DNA of 64,000 nucleotides from Rostratula benghalensis (GCA_013399305.1 VXAI01000087.1:3421926-3485925), one strand, 5' to 3'. Numbered from the stretch's first letter, positions 23,141 to 37,432 are shown. Numbers and translations: made by a program. Notes: generated by a model not told the origin, from the letters alone.

Positions 23141-26100
23141 AGGCAACTCAGGCTAATTGTTCTCTGTGATAAGCTGGCTATTACCCAATAGCTTTAGTGA
23201 CTCTAATGGAATTTGGTTAAATCAGAAAACCTAAGGCTGACCAGTCAGGCTTGACTTTCCTTTCTGAAAAGGGATGAATCTGTAAAACTTAATGTTTTAA
23301 AATACTGTTGTTTCTGTGTTTCATCATTGATTACACCGAAAAAAAGAGGGATCTAAAGTACTGATAATGAGGATAAAGAGATCGCATCTCTTTTGGACCC
23401 TTGCTGCTAAATGCAGAAACAAGACAACATCATGAACTCAAGCTTCTTTCTGTGTAAGTCAGGACCCAGACAGGATTCTGAGGCAAATCATTCACCTGGC
23501 CGAGTAATTTAGATTTCTCCCCTCATCTGCCCTGAAAGAATTCTGTCTGGGATTTTAGATTTGCCCTCTCACATCTGCAAAGCACTTTGCCTCCAAAACA
23601 CATTGTCATCATGAAGGATCCCAGATGTTGACAACATCTCTGAGATGTCTTGAGGGACCTGAAAAAACCTTGCTCCTCCCCAGTGGCTCCAAATCCCCTA
23701 TGGCTCTCCCCTTCCATGTAATTCTGCAAATATTGAAATGACGTGGCCTGTGACACAGAAAAGCTCAAAGAAAACACTAGTGCAGCCCAATGCTCATATT
23801 TATAGAAATTTAAGTTACTCACAATGAAATGGATAATATAGAAGAAATCTGAAACTTTCAACTCTTGAATTTGGCCTCAGCTTCTATCTTTTGGTGCACA
23901 CTGTACCTGTGCCTTTTTAGGATATGATACATTACAACCAAACTTTCTTTCCCTGTAAAGATGAGAGTTTTTTAAAGTGTAAAAAAATTCCCTATTAGGC
24001 AGCTACTTTTTTAGAAATTCATCTGAATTGACCACATTTTTCATGAAAAAATAAAATTAGAAGCATTAGAAATAAGATTTTAAGTGCAGAGGCTTAAACT
24101 TTGGTATATAGAAAGTCATTTTACCAGAGAAAATAATTACCAATGGTAATTTGTGAATAAATCAATTTTCATAGTTTTCATAGTTTCGGAGCTAAAATGA
24201 AAGGTATCCAATGGAAACATAATTTCTAGTTTCCCTTTTGGAATCTCTGTATTCAATTATTGGTAATCAAAATAGTGATTAAACCACTTTCAAAACTAAT
24301 TATTCTTAAATTATCTGTTGGCTGTTCCAACTGTGTTAATTATAAGTAAACAGTAAGCAGCTGTTCTTCCCCTGTCACTACCTGCTTCTTGTAACTGAAG
24401 CCCTTTTATTTTTTATCTTGATGGAAATGAAAACGCGCTTTCGCTAATTCGTTCCAATTATTTTAGCCCTCTAATATACAGATTTCCATTAAACATCAAA
24501 TAGCTTTGAAGGCAAACAAGAGTGTTCAAAAAATGAGGATGTGCATAAATAAAAAAAAAAACCAAACCAAACAACACAAAATACAAATTCATGAAATCGG
24601 AAATTATGTGGACAGAATCAGAGTATTTACTATGGATAAATAATAAAATATTTAAAATTTCGCTCTCTCCACTAGGTTAAAGAGGAAAAAAACAAAAACC
24701 CTTATCTGCTGCCCGGCTTTATAAACCAAGTTTTCATTCTTATTTTCTCTGGGAATTCACTGTGGTAATAGAATGAAGAGAAAGAAAGAAGATTCTTATG
24801 ACCCTTAGAGGCTTTGAGAAGCTCCCATAGGAAATGGTGTGATGTATTTTTAATAAACCTTGTGAATTTTAATGAGAGGAGTTAAAGCAATGAAGAAATA
24901 CTTGTTTGAAATAAGTAAGTTATGCTAAATTCTACCCCATCCTAAACAGCAGATGAGAAAATTTTCTCCTGTCTTAAAATCACCTCCTGAGATTTAATTT
25001 ATTTTTTAGTTACACTGTTCAAAGAACTTCAAAGATACATGTGCCTTTTTTATTGTATTTCAGAAATTACTCTTGTTCTTTAAGACTGTTTTGCCTTTTT
25101 TTTAAATCTTCTTTTTCTTTCATTGTAAACACTGTGCTGTCCAGGGTTTTCACTGATTTTTTTTTTTTTAATGGAAAGGAACAACAGGGAGACGGCAAAG
25201 GCAGGAGAAACACAGACAGACAGAATAAGTAGAAAGAATCCAAAAGAATTCAACTGATAGTTTGGATGTGTCTATCACTTCCCCAATTCTCAGGAAAATA
25301 TATGCTGTCAGATGTCATGCTGTATTCATTTAAAATATCGCAGACAAGATTTCTACTGTAGCAACAATTATTTCTGGAAAATTCCAATAATGTGGAAAAA
25401 AGCCCTGTTGCCTTAAAGTAGCTTTGGCTGATAATATTAGTATGAATCTTTTTTCATGCAGACTATAGTATTTAAAAAGACAACTTTCACATCATAAATT
25501 ACTTCAGGAAAAAATATGTTACACAGTTAGCACATACACAGCATTGAACATATTTTTCCCTCTCACCATATGACCAAGAATTTCCCAGTCCATTTCATCC
25601 TCAGCATATGCACATCTATACCGTAAAGGACTGAGGCTAGGAGGTATTCTCCACTCTAAATTAGGAATGCAGGGCCATTTTATGTCTCTAAGGAAATCTG
25701 AATTATTTCCTCACCCACACTCCTGCTCTCTCCATCAAGATTAATTCCCCAGACTGTCTCCCAGCTCCCACTTTGGCTGCATCTATACAGTCTTCATCTT
25801 TAGGTGAAGTGACTCAGGCTGGATTGTACCCATCCTGCTAAAGCCCCGGTGCTCTTATATTGAAAATCAGTCACATCTAAAAGATAAGCAAATTACATCT
25901 ATATACACATTTAAACTCAGTTTAACCCTAGTTTTTTTACCTAACTTGCTGCTAAATAGGTCTGGATACTCTGTGGAATCTCACACCTGCCAGCCCACCA
26001 TGCCAAGCTGACACATGAGCTGCACAGCATTAAAAAGGGAGTTTAGAAAGCTACTTTGCAGCTGCTAACTACTATTTCCTAAAACCAGGAGAATGGAGAT

Positions 26101-29100
26101 CGCTTGTGTCAGCTGGTGTCAGACTAAGGTGAGGAACAACAGCATTGATTTCCAGCTGATGCTGCCACACCGGCTGCAAAGCTGACTAATTTCTTTTTCT
26201 CCCAAGAGGAAGTAAACACAAGGTCTGGTGAAAAAGTGCTGTTATCTCCCACCTCTCCACGGAGGTCAAAGCACAGATGCAGTGGTACGTCTCTCCCCTG
26301 CTCCTGTGAGGAGAACTAGGTTCCAGTGGAAAGGATGGTTCCCACAGCCTGCCTCCCAAGAGAGCCACAGTCCCTGGGGCCCGGCCTCTGTGCTTCAACG
26401 ATAAACCCAAAGGAATAATACATTGCAGATGGGGAAGTACAAGTCTGTAGAAAGAAATATGTTTGCTGCTAGCTCAGACTATCTAGTCCCAGCTCAGACC
26501 TCTGCCCAGGGACACTCCCAGTGCTCAGATCAAAGTAAAATTCATAATGCAGATGTTACTCAATTTCTGAGAAGTCTTTGTGGCCACATTAGGGAACAAA
26601 CATGAACCACTGATTTCAACTATTCTTATGGCACATTGTGACTTTCAAATTTCAGTATTTTGCATCAGACAGGGAAGTATTTTTGTTGTGGGCATAGAGA
26701 GGTTATGACAATTTGTGGGTCAGTCTCAAGGTCCCAGGTGTCTTTCTGCTCTCTTCTTCTTCAGCTGAGTAGCAGACATAGTAAGCAGAACTATGAAACA
26801 CTAAAAAAATTGGCACTGTGTACTTAGAGAATTCTGGAACATATGTTCCTGAATATATAATATTCTAGTTATATATTGATAAAATTGTAAACTTTACAAT
26901 GAACAGGGCTTTCTCATGTTATAAACACCCCTGCCCATGCCTCCTCCTTCATCAACTTTTTCACGTTCTTATTTTTCTCTTTCTTTTTACTGTGTAAAAT
27001 AATGACAGGACTTTATTTTTAGTGTATATTTGTGTCATAAGCCTGAGAGGCAAGTCACAATTTATAAGCCTAAATCTTTCCAGGACAATGCCTTTGGAAA
27101 GTCTGAATATACATCAGTAGTCAAGCTTTCTATTTACAGTGCAAGCATTCAAATCCATTAATGCAAGTGAGATTTCCCAAATTCTGACTTTGCTGGCAGG
27201 TAACAAAGTTGAAGGGTTTGTGATATTGGTGATGATATCTGTCAGTGCTCGGTTAAAATTACATAGGATACCTCTTTCTGTTTTGTTGGTGGAGAGGGAA
27301 AATAAATCAATGCTTCTCTGCTTTCACCAGTATCACACCAGACAAAATGCACAGACATCGGAAAGTGCCAACAAATTCCACTCTCACAAAGGCTCAAGGA
27401 GTAACATGAAGGGCACAATTCAAGAAACTTCTAATGCACCTAAATAATTTCCCATGTGGAAAGAGCAAGGATAAAAGACTGTGGTCCATTGAACAGGACA
27501 CTGATCAAGGAATAAAAGACTTTTGATTCCCTTTCTAGCTTCACTGTAAATCTAGTCTGCAGTCATACTCAAGCCACCTTGATACCTTCTGAGTCAGATT
27601 TCCCATATGGGTAATAAATACAATAGCCCTTTATAAGTAGCTCTTATAATTGGGGTTGAAAATTTCTGCATCAGACTTGAAATCATAAATTTTCAAACTT
27701 GTTTGTTTAAAGCTAAGGCTTCCCTTTAGATTAAAAGTGAGAAGAATTAGTAAGAAACAAATCACTTGCAACTTTTACTAGGTTTTGCAGGAATAGAATG
27801 TCAATCTCCCCCAAGAATCATGTGTCACTTAACCACCAAAATGCAAAGAGAAGAAGCAAGGATTACCTACCTGGATATGAAAATTTCATTTCAACTATAT
27901 TATTTTGAGAAATTATTATCTTAAACTGATAAGCAGTAGTCTTTCTGGTTTCCCATTTTAATTTATACTTGCTGAATCACAGCATTTATCAAGTGAAACC
28001 AGTTAATCCTTTAACTTGTAGCATTGATGTTAAAAAAAGCTCTTGCAATTTTTCACTAAACTTATGTCACTACTAAATTTGCAACAAGTGCAGCAAGACA
28101 TCTATTTTTGTGTTATGCATGGGTGGAATGATTCAGTTTTCTCTGTACTGGCACCATTAGTTCAGTGAAACACAAAGATCATCTCAACAGCAGAGTTTAA
28201 CTGCCCAAATTAAATGTTTGCGATTTTTTTTTCTTTTAAATCAAATCCCTTGGAAAGCATCTGTGTTCATGTCATTGGTCTCACTTGCAGTGGTGATCCC
28301 TGTAGTCTGCTCTTTTGTCCTCTGTAAACTTAAAAAAAAACCAAAAAAAACATGGCCAGTGCATTAGCACCTGTAAAAGCTTTAAGGAATGGCATTGCTT
28401 TTAACATGTACTCGTCCACATTTGTTAATGAAGTATGATTTGCAGTAATTGCATGTCTACTGCAAAGTATGGCAGCAATCATTTTCCAAGGATGTGTGGA
28501 TCATTTCATTTACACTCTGTGCTGAAAAAAATGTGCTTATTTGTAGTGCTTGAAAAACATGTATAATGGAGGCAAGAGACTAGTATTTTGCTGAAAAAAA
28601 GTACTGGGGACACCTTAGTCCTTCTGATGATGCCTGCCACCTTGCGTGCACCAATTTCTTTATACTAATCACAGCAATAATAAAATATTCTATGCATATA
28701 CAGAAAAATACTAGCGCACTGTACGAAAAAATCTCTTTCATGAGTCTCTCTAAATTGATTGGACATAGAGATTTCAAACCAACATTTACAATATATCATA
28801 ATATTTATAAAAAACTGGAGGAGCAAGCATAAGATAAAAGTGAATTTGCTGATGCCTATACCTGGACTGATAATGCAAGCCTGGTCATTAAATGAGTGAA
28901 CGAATATAACTTATACTAAATCTATAACAACAGAGGGAAACACAGGAATAGATTAATGGCCTTGTGCATGAAAGCTTTGACTTAATGGACAAGAAACAAA
29001 AAGTACCCATCTTACTGTTTTCTGAGCCAATCTGGTTCCTCACAGTGAAAGCATCATTATTTAAATGACTTCATCTGGATGATGAAACTGCTGATTTTAT

Positions 29101-31017
29101 TCCAGGCTAAGTTACTTCACAGACTTCTCTGCTGACTGACTGTGTACTGCGCCTAAGAATATTAAGGCAATCAAGAAACTCCATTACCTGAGCCAGGGAC
29201 AGAAACGATGTCTCATACGGAGAAATGTCTAATGTTTCAATGCACTGCTTCTGCTAGGGAAGATTAATAAACATAATCACACAGAAAAGCTGTAGCTTCC
29301 ACCCTAAAGGATTCTGATTTATGTATAGATGAAATGTATAGGCTGAGCCGCCAGCAGCTCTTTCTGAAAGTAAGCACAGCAAAGGGCCTATTAATCTTTA
29401 ATGACCAGATTTTATTAGAATATAAATTAGAGTAAGCTATCTTCTAAAGGGAGAAAACATGGATCTCCTACTTAAGACAGACCAACAAGACATTTGAAAA
29501 AATGTTTTCCAGGACTGCTTGAAAGTTTGCATAGCCAGTCCTTCTCATAGGAACCTCTTGTGTCTTTGAAGATTGTATTCAATTCTGTCTACCCAGCTAC
29601 CTTCCACGCCTTCAAGAGATTTCCCTTCTAAGCCTCGGAGACCTGTCTATTTTCATTCCATGTTCAGCTCTATATTCTTCTCTCCAACCAAGCTACAAAA
29701 TCACCAATTCTCTCCTTTCTATGTGGCTAACCTGTCTTTCAGCAGGTTCTTCCAGGTTAAGTAGGGCCATTTGCTGTCAGGGAAGAAACAGTTTTCCCTC
29801 CATCCATGAATTTGCATGAGTTGAGTGGGAGCCATGCTAATATCTTCTGTATCACTCCACTGTTGGTTTTGTCGCTTTTTTTTTTAATTAATTTTATATA
29901 CACTACTTCACTTATTTCTGGGTGCAACTGGTAATATGAGTTGCCTGGCTTATCTCAGTCTTCAGAGGAGCTACAGGTTTCAAGAAGGACAGAAGAATCC
30001 AGTCCTTACTTTAATAAAAAAAGGTTTATGTGTGGGTGAAGAAAGCAGTGACTGCTGAAGGCCTTTCATGTGCTTACTTTAGTCTACCCATAAACACACA
30101 AAGTAATTCTTAAAAATCACGCTAGATATTATTTTACTGATTAAATAAAACATATTTTCTTTGCAACAGTAATATTTAGACAACATTTTGAAAATCTTCA
30201 AGGCTAGTTGGTTTTGGGTTTTTTTAATTATGACTCCAGTGGGCAAAAATCTCTTTATATAAGTGCCCCTGTATCTCATCCAGACCAGTTTCCAAACACA
30301 GTTAGATCCCTAGGATAAATGCCATAACAAGCTCCTTTCCTTCACTGCAAGGTAGAGAGGAGTTATCTCCATGATCAACATTTTCCAAATACTTAGCTCC
30401 CTATTCCCAGCTTCAGGTTTGTAGATCCAGTACTATAGAAAAAAGGTTTGGGGACAGGATTAAACTGTTAAAATTATTTTTTGCTTCCAGTTAATAAAAA
30501 TATGATCCTGTAGCTACTCAGTTCTTAATTAACTTTACTGATCATAGTTGCATTTGTATAAACAGTTTGGGATACTAGCAACACATACCAGTGATAGCAG
30601 AGATCTCAGTGAGGCTTTCATTTATTTCTTTCTTTATTTACCATTTGACCTGATGAGATGCCATTTTCCCTTGGATAGATTCCATAAAAACAATTTCTTC
30701 TCAATAAAACATATTTCTAAATTTTTTGAATTTTGAATATTCTTCCTTTTGCTTTTGAAAGAAACAAATAAGCCATTTTTGTCATCTAATAGTTAAAATG
30801 TTGAACAATATCTGAAACAATCTCCAAGTACACAAGAAACAAGCTTAACAATTTGTCAGATACTGTTTTGCATTAATAGACTATCTTGTAATCATGTAAT
30901 TAAAAGCTGATTAATAATACATACATCTACTTCATAGGGACTTAGTGAAGAATATTAGTATTTGTGTTACGTTCTGAAGATGTGAGGTGACTTACAGGCC
31001 AAATATTACTGTTCTCA
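23141..31017. other. Intergenic, no gene; candidate conserved elements
   Basis: About 7.9 kb of unique AT-rich sequence. Blocks of note are 24400-24500 (four CpGs in 18 bases), 28634-28647 (CTCF-like) and 29240-29450 (paired TAAT words). The slightly GC-richer patch 26040-26410 has an open minus frame with no recognisable product. No RNA gene is found. Confidence 0.65.
28634..28647 (-). promoter_or_regulatory. CTCF-like motif, weaker match
   Basis: On the minus strand CACGCAAGGTGGCAG-type sequence matches the CTCF core at about 12 of 14 positions, with the AAGGTGGCAG half intact. Its orientation is opposite to the 6091 site. Flanked by a CpG in otherwise CpG-poor DNA. Confidence 0.35.
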
Positions 31018-31451
31018 GAGGACTGCCTCCTGTGGGAGGGAGCCCAAGCTGGAGCAGGGGAAGAGTCTGAGGAGTAAGGAGCAGCAGAGACAACATGTGA
31101 TGAACAGACCACAAGCCCCATCCCCTGTCCCCCTGGGCTGCTTGGGGTGAAGATAGAGAAATCAGGAAGGAAGTTGAGCCAGGGAAGGGAGGAGGGGGGT
31201 GAAGTTGATTTAATATTTATTTTTTATTTCTCATTACCCTACTCTGATTTGTTTGGTAATAAATTAAACTGATTTCCTGAAGTTGAGTCTGTTTTTCCTG
31301 TGACAGTAATTGGTGAGTGATCTCTCCCTGCCCTTATCTCGACCCACCAGCCTTTCGTTATATTTTCTCTCCCCTGTCCAGCTGAGGAGGGGAGTGACAG
31401 AGTGGCATTGGTGGGGACCTGGCATCCAGCCATGGTCAATCCACTGCAACA
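31018..31451 (+). mobile_element. Solo LTR of an avian endogenous retrovirus, 5'-truncated
   Basis: I recognise this as a common bird ERV long terminal repeat: gtgggagggagcccaagctg, gacaacatgtgatgaacaga, an AATAAA at 31258-31263 (end of R), cctgaagttgagtctgtttt, aattggtgagtgatctctcc, cccctgtccagctgaggagg, ending near catggtcaatccactgcaac. The U3 start is missing. No gag, pol or env sequence lies beside it, so it is a solo remnant left by recombination and later truncation. I do not assign it to ERVL or ERVK with confidence. Confidence 0.75.
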
Positions 31452-33039
31452 TGGCCAACATTTTTAGTAACAATTCGCTATGGTGAAAAAATATTCAAAT
31501 GTATCAGAAGCTGGATATCATGTTTCAGACAAACAAACAAACAAAAAGATAAAAAGATATTAGAAAGTTGATTATGAGAGAACAGTACAATATACCTGAA
31601 TTTCTAAAAGGTTTTGCTCAGGTCCAGTGTCTGTGGCTTTTAAATAAACTATACCATGGATAAGCAATAAGGCTTCTCACTGATTACTAACCAGTTAGGA
31701 GATTGGAAGCAAAGGGTGAAAGCAAACGTGCAGCTTCTACAATGGAAGGGGAAGAGATTATTAAAAGAAAACCCGGCCAAAAAGAATTCCCTATAATAAT
31801 AGCTGTCTGGGAAGTAACATAACCAATCAAAATCTATGTCAGTAAATGCATAAAACAAAAGGAAAGAAAAACTGAAGGAAAAAAAAATATTAAACCCCCC
31901 CTAACAAATCCAAAACCAACTATACATGCCTGGTTAATGCTAAGAAAAGAGGCAGCGGAGACAGCCTTATGAAAAAAATCTGTTTTTCAAGAGAGAACAG
32001 AAAATAGAGTTCAACACACAAAACCAGTATCGTGACATACTATAAACTCATGATGAGTGGCCATGACAAATTCTGTGTGGGATCCCGATCTCCACATCTC
32101 AGAAAAGGTATAGTAGAAATATAAAAAGTATGTAGGTGACAGGGTTGATCTAAGAAATTAAATTACTTCTTTACAAGGAGAATTGAATTGATAATTCTCC
32201 TATTGGAAGGGAGATGCCTGGTGTGAAATAAGATAAATTACTATAAAATCATAACTGCTCTACAAAAGGAATACCTACTTTTCATTGCCTTATAATGCAA
32301 GAACTAAAAAGGATCTGTGCATTATCAAGCAACAGTTTAAAAACACTCCAGAATTAATTAATGTCATTTTCATCCAACATGAAGTTAAAGTGTAGAATCA
32401 CATTACCACACAAACTTGTAGTAATCAAAAGCATTAATGAGTTCAAAGGGTAAGCAGACAAAATCATGGTGAAAAGCTGTGAATACAGTCGGAAGCGAGC
32501 AGGGTGCTCTAGGGCACTCAGCATTGGGTTGGTCGATTCACGTTCTTAACTGCTCACTGGCAAAAAGAGAATATGGGCTGAAAAGTATGTTTTGTCTGTC
32601 CCAGTACAAAACAAAATTACTTCATAGGCCTGATCCGTGAGGAAATGATGTCTCCTCAAACTATTCTGAAGTTCTGGAGGGAAGAATTATATCAAAAGTT
32701 TGCTGTTTTTCCACATGGAGGTTGTGTGTGTTGTTCACAAAGATCACAACTCATATCTCCAAAAAATAATTTGCCCCAATGGCTAAAGTCATTGCAAAAC
32801 TTGGCAGCAATACAAGCACTTTCTTCTGACCTTATTTTCTCCCAAATCAGTACAAAGCAACATGTGCACTAAACAGTAGCAGCACAGCTACAATATCAAC
32901 AACAGTACAGAATACACTTCTTGCCATACACTCTTTTTGTAACTAAAAAAAAAAAAGTAATCAAGCAGCACATGACAAATGCTGTCCACAAGTTTAATGA
33001 AACACTGGGTGATAAATGTGACAGTGGTAAATACAATAT
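31452..33039. other. Intergenic, no gene
   Basis: AT-rich unique sequence. A small cluster of four CpGs at 32490-32542 stands out. An A run lies at about 32945-32956. No gene is seen. Confidence 0.68.
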
Positions 33040-33305
33040 AGAATCATAGAATGGTCCAGGACAGAAGGGACCTCTAGGGTGATCTGATCCAGCCTCCCTG
33101 CAGTCAGCAGGGACACCCCCAACCAGAGCAGGTTGCCCAGGGCCTTGTTGAGCATCACCTTGAACATCTCCAGGGAAGGGTCCCCAACCACCTCCCTGGG
33201 CAACCTGTTCCAGTGTTCAACCACTCTCAGAGTAAATAACCTATTCCTAATATCCAGTCTATTCTCCAGCTTGAAGCCATTGCCCCCTTGTTATTCATTC
33301 TATAA
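33040..33305 (-). repeat. CR1 LINE 3' fragment
   Basis: Minus-strand CR1 with a clean 3' tip (atagaatcatagaatggtcc), then gggacctctagggtgatctg, ctccctgcagtcagcaggga and accacctccctgggcaacct. Same subfamily wording as 39312-39995. Confidence 0.9.
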
Positions 33306-36300
33306 TCACTGTGGAATTCAAAAAGTAAAAAAAATTAAAAATTAATCATGTTATAGAATACCATACTTGCTTCTACTTTATACAGAAATGCATTATGTGA
33401 GACTAAAGGAAAAGGTAAGGTCTTTCTTTACTCAAGTTGATGGCCTAGAAAATCATTGTCAAACTCTGCTATAAAATAGATTTTCTGCTGTTGGGTATTG
33501 AAGCTTCTCAGGGGACTATGAGTTCGTTAAACTATTTGACTTTACTTGTGCCTTATGAAATAATAATAATTGTAGATTTGAATCATGCCTTTCTCAGCAA
33601 ATTACAGTTATAAATTCAATAGAGATGTTCAGATTTTTCTTGCAGGAAATTATAGACAATGCAATACTGCACTTTTCACCTTTCAGGCTGTCAGAGTAAA
33701 TACCAGGTTAGGGAAATGTAAATACTACACAAGGTAAACATGCAAATTCCTTGCTTCTATGATCCATTTATTATTCCCTTTAATATCCCCACAGTTTTAT
33801 GCCATATCATGGGTATACATGTTATACAAAGTATATTTATATATATTTTACATGTATTTGGGTTAGTTTACTATTCATTAGGAGAAACAGTTGTAATAGA
33901 GGTAACAGAGAATGTTTGAAGACTGTCACACCTGTTTATTAATTAAAGATACAGTCCTTTGAAGATAAGGAATAGAGAAAAGCTCAGCTCTCATTTTCCT
34001 CTTCCTGCTCTAACATTCTTATTCCCTTTCTGCATTACTTTGCATCACAAATCTTAACTATTAGGCTATCATCCCTCAACACATTGTGTAGTTTCTCATC
34101 CATTTTAGTCTCACTTCATATTCATTATTCTTATGCTAGTTCTCAACCACTGATCCTCCTAAAATAATTACTTCCATGTTTTGTCCCATTTTTTAGCTGG
34201 CCTTGTGTGTCACATGCTTTCAAGAAGCCCATTTGTCTGGTGACATCTAAGCAGTACTATCACACAGTGACAGACCTTGCCAGACTGGAAGCTCGTTTAT
34301 GCATTAATCACCATCTTTCTGTCTCAGAACATCAGTATCTTTACTGAGAATTCACATAACCCCTTTCTTTACTCTCCTCCAAGTCCTCTGCTCTAGAGTC
34401 TGCTTCAGACAAGCTTTGCATATAGCCATCAGTATTCCACCCATCTTTGCAGCTGTTCAAGCCTTTCTGTCACCTAGTGGAATCAAACCTCACCTCATTT
34501 CCTGACGAATTAAGAAACATAGGAACAATGAGTACAACTATGTTGCATATATTATACTTAATTTCAAAAGCTGCTGCAAAACAAAAAAAGGCTACCCTGT
34601 TAGCTTTGCTGCATGTGGTTGTCCATTTGGGAGCACTATCTGGAGTTCAAAGAAAGGCAATAGAGATACACAAAAATATTCAAGAGTGCAGATACCCAAA
34701 AAATCGACAATCTGCAACATATGTGAAAAAAAAAGAGGGATATTACTAATGCTGGCCAGATGCAGTGTTACAAATCACATAAGTGATGGAAAGAATAGAG
34801 ACTTATCCAAGGGCTTGAAAGTGGGCTGTCAAGAGTTTGTTGCAACAGAGAGAACTGGTAAAAATCACTTTACCAGTAGCAAGATGGAAGGAAAGTACTG
34901 GGAAGTAGTTTGTGGCATGCAAAGATTTGTCTGTAAACTCATGTTTTAAAGTCTAACAGCGAGGTGGGGGTTTGTTAAGCTATCTTTACCTAGTTTTACA
35001 AAACTTAATAACAAGACATGTAAGCGTCTCTCCCTTTTTTATGCAAATAATCTCAGGAAAAAGAGGGAGACCCACCTCAAAGCTTCAGCCTGAGATTCTT
35101 TGAAGTCTGTATTACTAAATCAAATTTGCAACTTATAAGGAAAAAACTATATATGTTTATCATCAGGAACAGGAAGAGCCTCACAAAAGGAAAACAAACA
35201 AATACAAACTACTGTTCTTTCTTTGTCACTTGTGCAAAAGAGGTGCAGGTTCTACGGTGCTGAGAATATTGTATGAAACTACTCCTAGTTGGTATATTAT
35301 TTTATAAATAAGGAAAAAAAATGAGTTTACTGTTCTGTCATTATCATGACAGAAAAGGGCAACATAATAAATTTTGGGTTTTAGAAATTATTTAAAGTAG
35401 ATTTACTATACAGTAAAAGTGATTTGAGGTCCTGCTGGATAAAATGAACTATGATAAATACATCCAAAAAGACCAGAAAATTTTAATTTCCTGACTTTGG
35501 GAAAAGGTATTTGTCAGTATGAAAAACAAATTATCTGAACTACCTGATTTTATATATTTTCTACTTACTTCTTAGGGACTGAAAATTTGAGTTATTGTAC
35601 TTTTATTTCTATTCTTGATTGATCCTTTTGGGTATTCCTCCATGCAAATGTACATACCACATACTAGTTCTCTAAGGGCAACCATACTCTGTGAGACTAC
35701 CCGGTGAATGAGGATCACCAAATTTGGAGCAAGAGGTGAAAAGGGGGAAACACAACCTTGCTTATGGCAAATGAGGGAAAAAAATTGCTTTCTCCTCCCT
35801 TATTAAAGTAGAGAAGACATTTCTAAGCATATCATAGCCCTCAGCATTATAGACAGAAATTATGTAGAGCGTAGTCCAGATGAGGAGTATAAAACTGAAC
35901 ATGAGACAGGAGTCACAAATACCTGATTTGACTTTCACATGAAAGGATGAAGGTTGAGTCCTCTGACCTGTGATGCAAAAAAGGCTGCAATGTTCCATTG
36001 CAGCAGGGACACTGTTGGAGAGCAGCTCTTTTGGGAGAGCTGACCCAAATGAAATTTGGGATTGCCTTAGGCTGAACCAATATTCTCCCACAAAGACTTG
36101 CCAGTGCATTTGTTTATCATCACAGCCCTAAAGTTACTCCTGTGTTGAAAGACGATCTACTCCTAAGCATGAAATGGTAATTTTTTTTCTATTTGCTCTG
36201 ACTCCCTTTTTTTCCACAGTTCACCAGAGATACAGACTTACAATGAGATGCAGGGCTGGTCTTCTGTAGCCATCATGTACTAGAAGCTGCTCAGCTTCCA

Positions 36301-37432
36301 CAAGTCAGTAACAGGACCTGGAAAGATGAATATGCTAGCAAGAAATGTGCTTGACTCCCTTCCAGAATGCTAGGGAATGGGAAAAAAGAATAAAATCAAA
36401 CCCCAAAACCACTGTTGAAGATACAGGAGAGGAACTTTGTAGCAAAACCATTTCTCTTAGTTCTCAGTCATGTGAGTTGGTAAATCAAGCAAGGATAGCA
36501 CTTTCCACTGTAAAGAAAGCAGTAAGTGTCCCAGCTCGCTTTGACATTTATTATTTGGTACTGTTCATGGTTTTCAAGCAGGAAAACAAGATGCTGAAGC
36601 CTTTGCTAGTGAAGTCTGTTCTGCCTTCAACAGTCGTTTACCCAGAGCGCTGGCTTGTTTTTGTTGGAAAACGAAATTAACTGGGCTGTAACGGTTCTTG
36701 CAAGAGAACTCTTGAAGGAACAGAAACAATGGAATATAATGATAATATTTAGAAAATATAAGAGCTTTCAAAAAGCACCTGAAGTAGCTCAGGTATTTTT
36801 AAATAATAGTGCCAAAGGAAGAAGCCCTAAGGTACAATCTTAGCCTTAAATTAAGTCAGAGAACATTATTGTCCTTAACTTCAAGTAGATCAGGAGTTCG
36901 CTTCACATGAACTCACAAGTGTGACCTCACAAGGAGGTGATTCCATAATCACTTATTTTTGATGCCTCTTCAAGAAGGATTGGTAACTTTTTAGTGCATC
37001 ACAGCAGATTCATACTGCCTCCTTGTAAAACGACTCAGGATTGAAAGTATTGAACCAAAAGACGTCACAAGGCTGTGCGCTAATTTATTTTTAAAAATCT
37101 CTTGGTGATGTTTTTGTCATAGCTGTGGTGGAGGTAAATTAAGCCAGTACAGATACTATCTGAAACACTTTCTGAAAAGAGAATGACCGGGGACTTGAAA
37201 GTAGTATTTTCTACTTCAGGCTAAAACCAGGAGTATTGAAGGGAAACACTGACAGAAAAAACATGTTTGTACAATGCACTATTTTAATTTTACTAACCTG
37301 AATGGGCTATAATCAAGGATTAAATCCTAATTATTTGACATAGTTTGCATGTACAGAACAAAAAGATCACTTCTGCTCCCTAAAATTTTAATGCTTGCAG
37401 TCTAGCAGACTTCCTTGATAAATAATGCATTA

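Noticed and set aside
35762..36109. 115-codon minus-strand open frame
   Set aside because: No recognisable motif; a single open frame of this size in 64 kb is expected by chance.
36345..36680. 111-codon plus-strand open frame
   Set aside because: No family resemblance and no promoter or neighbouring exons; within chance expectation for this length of DNA.
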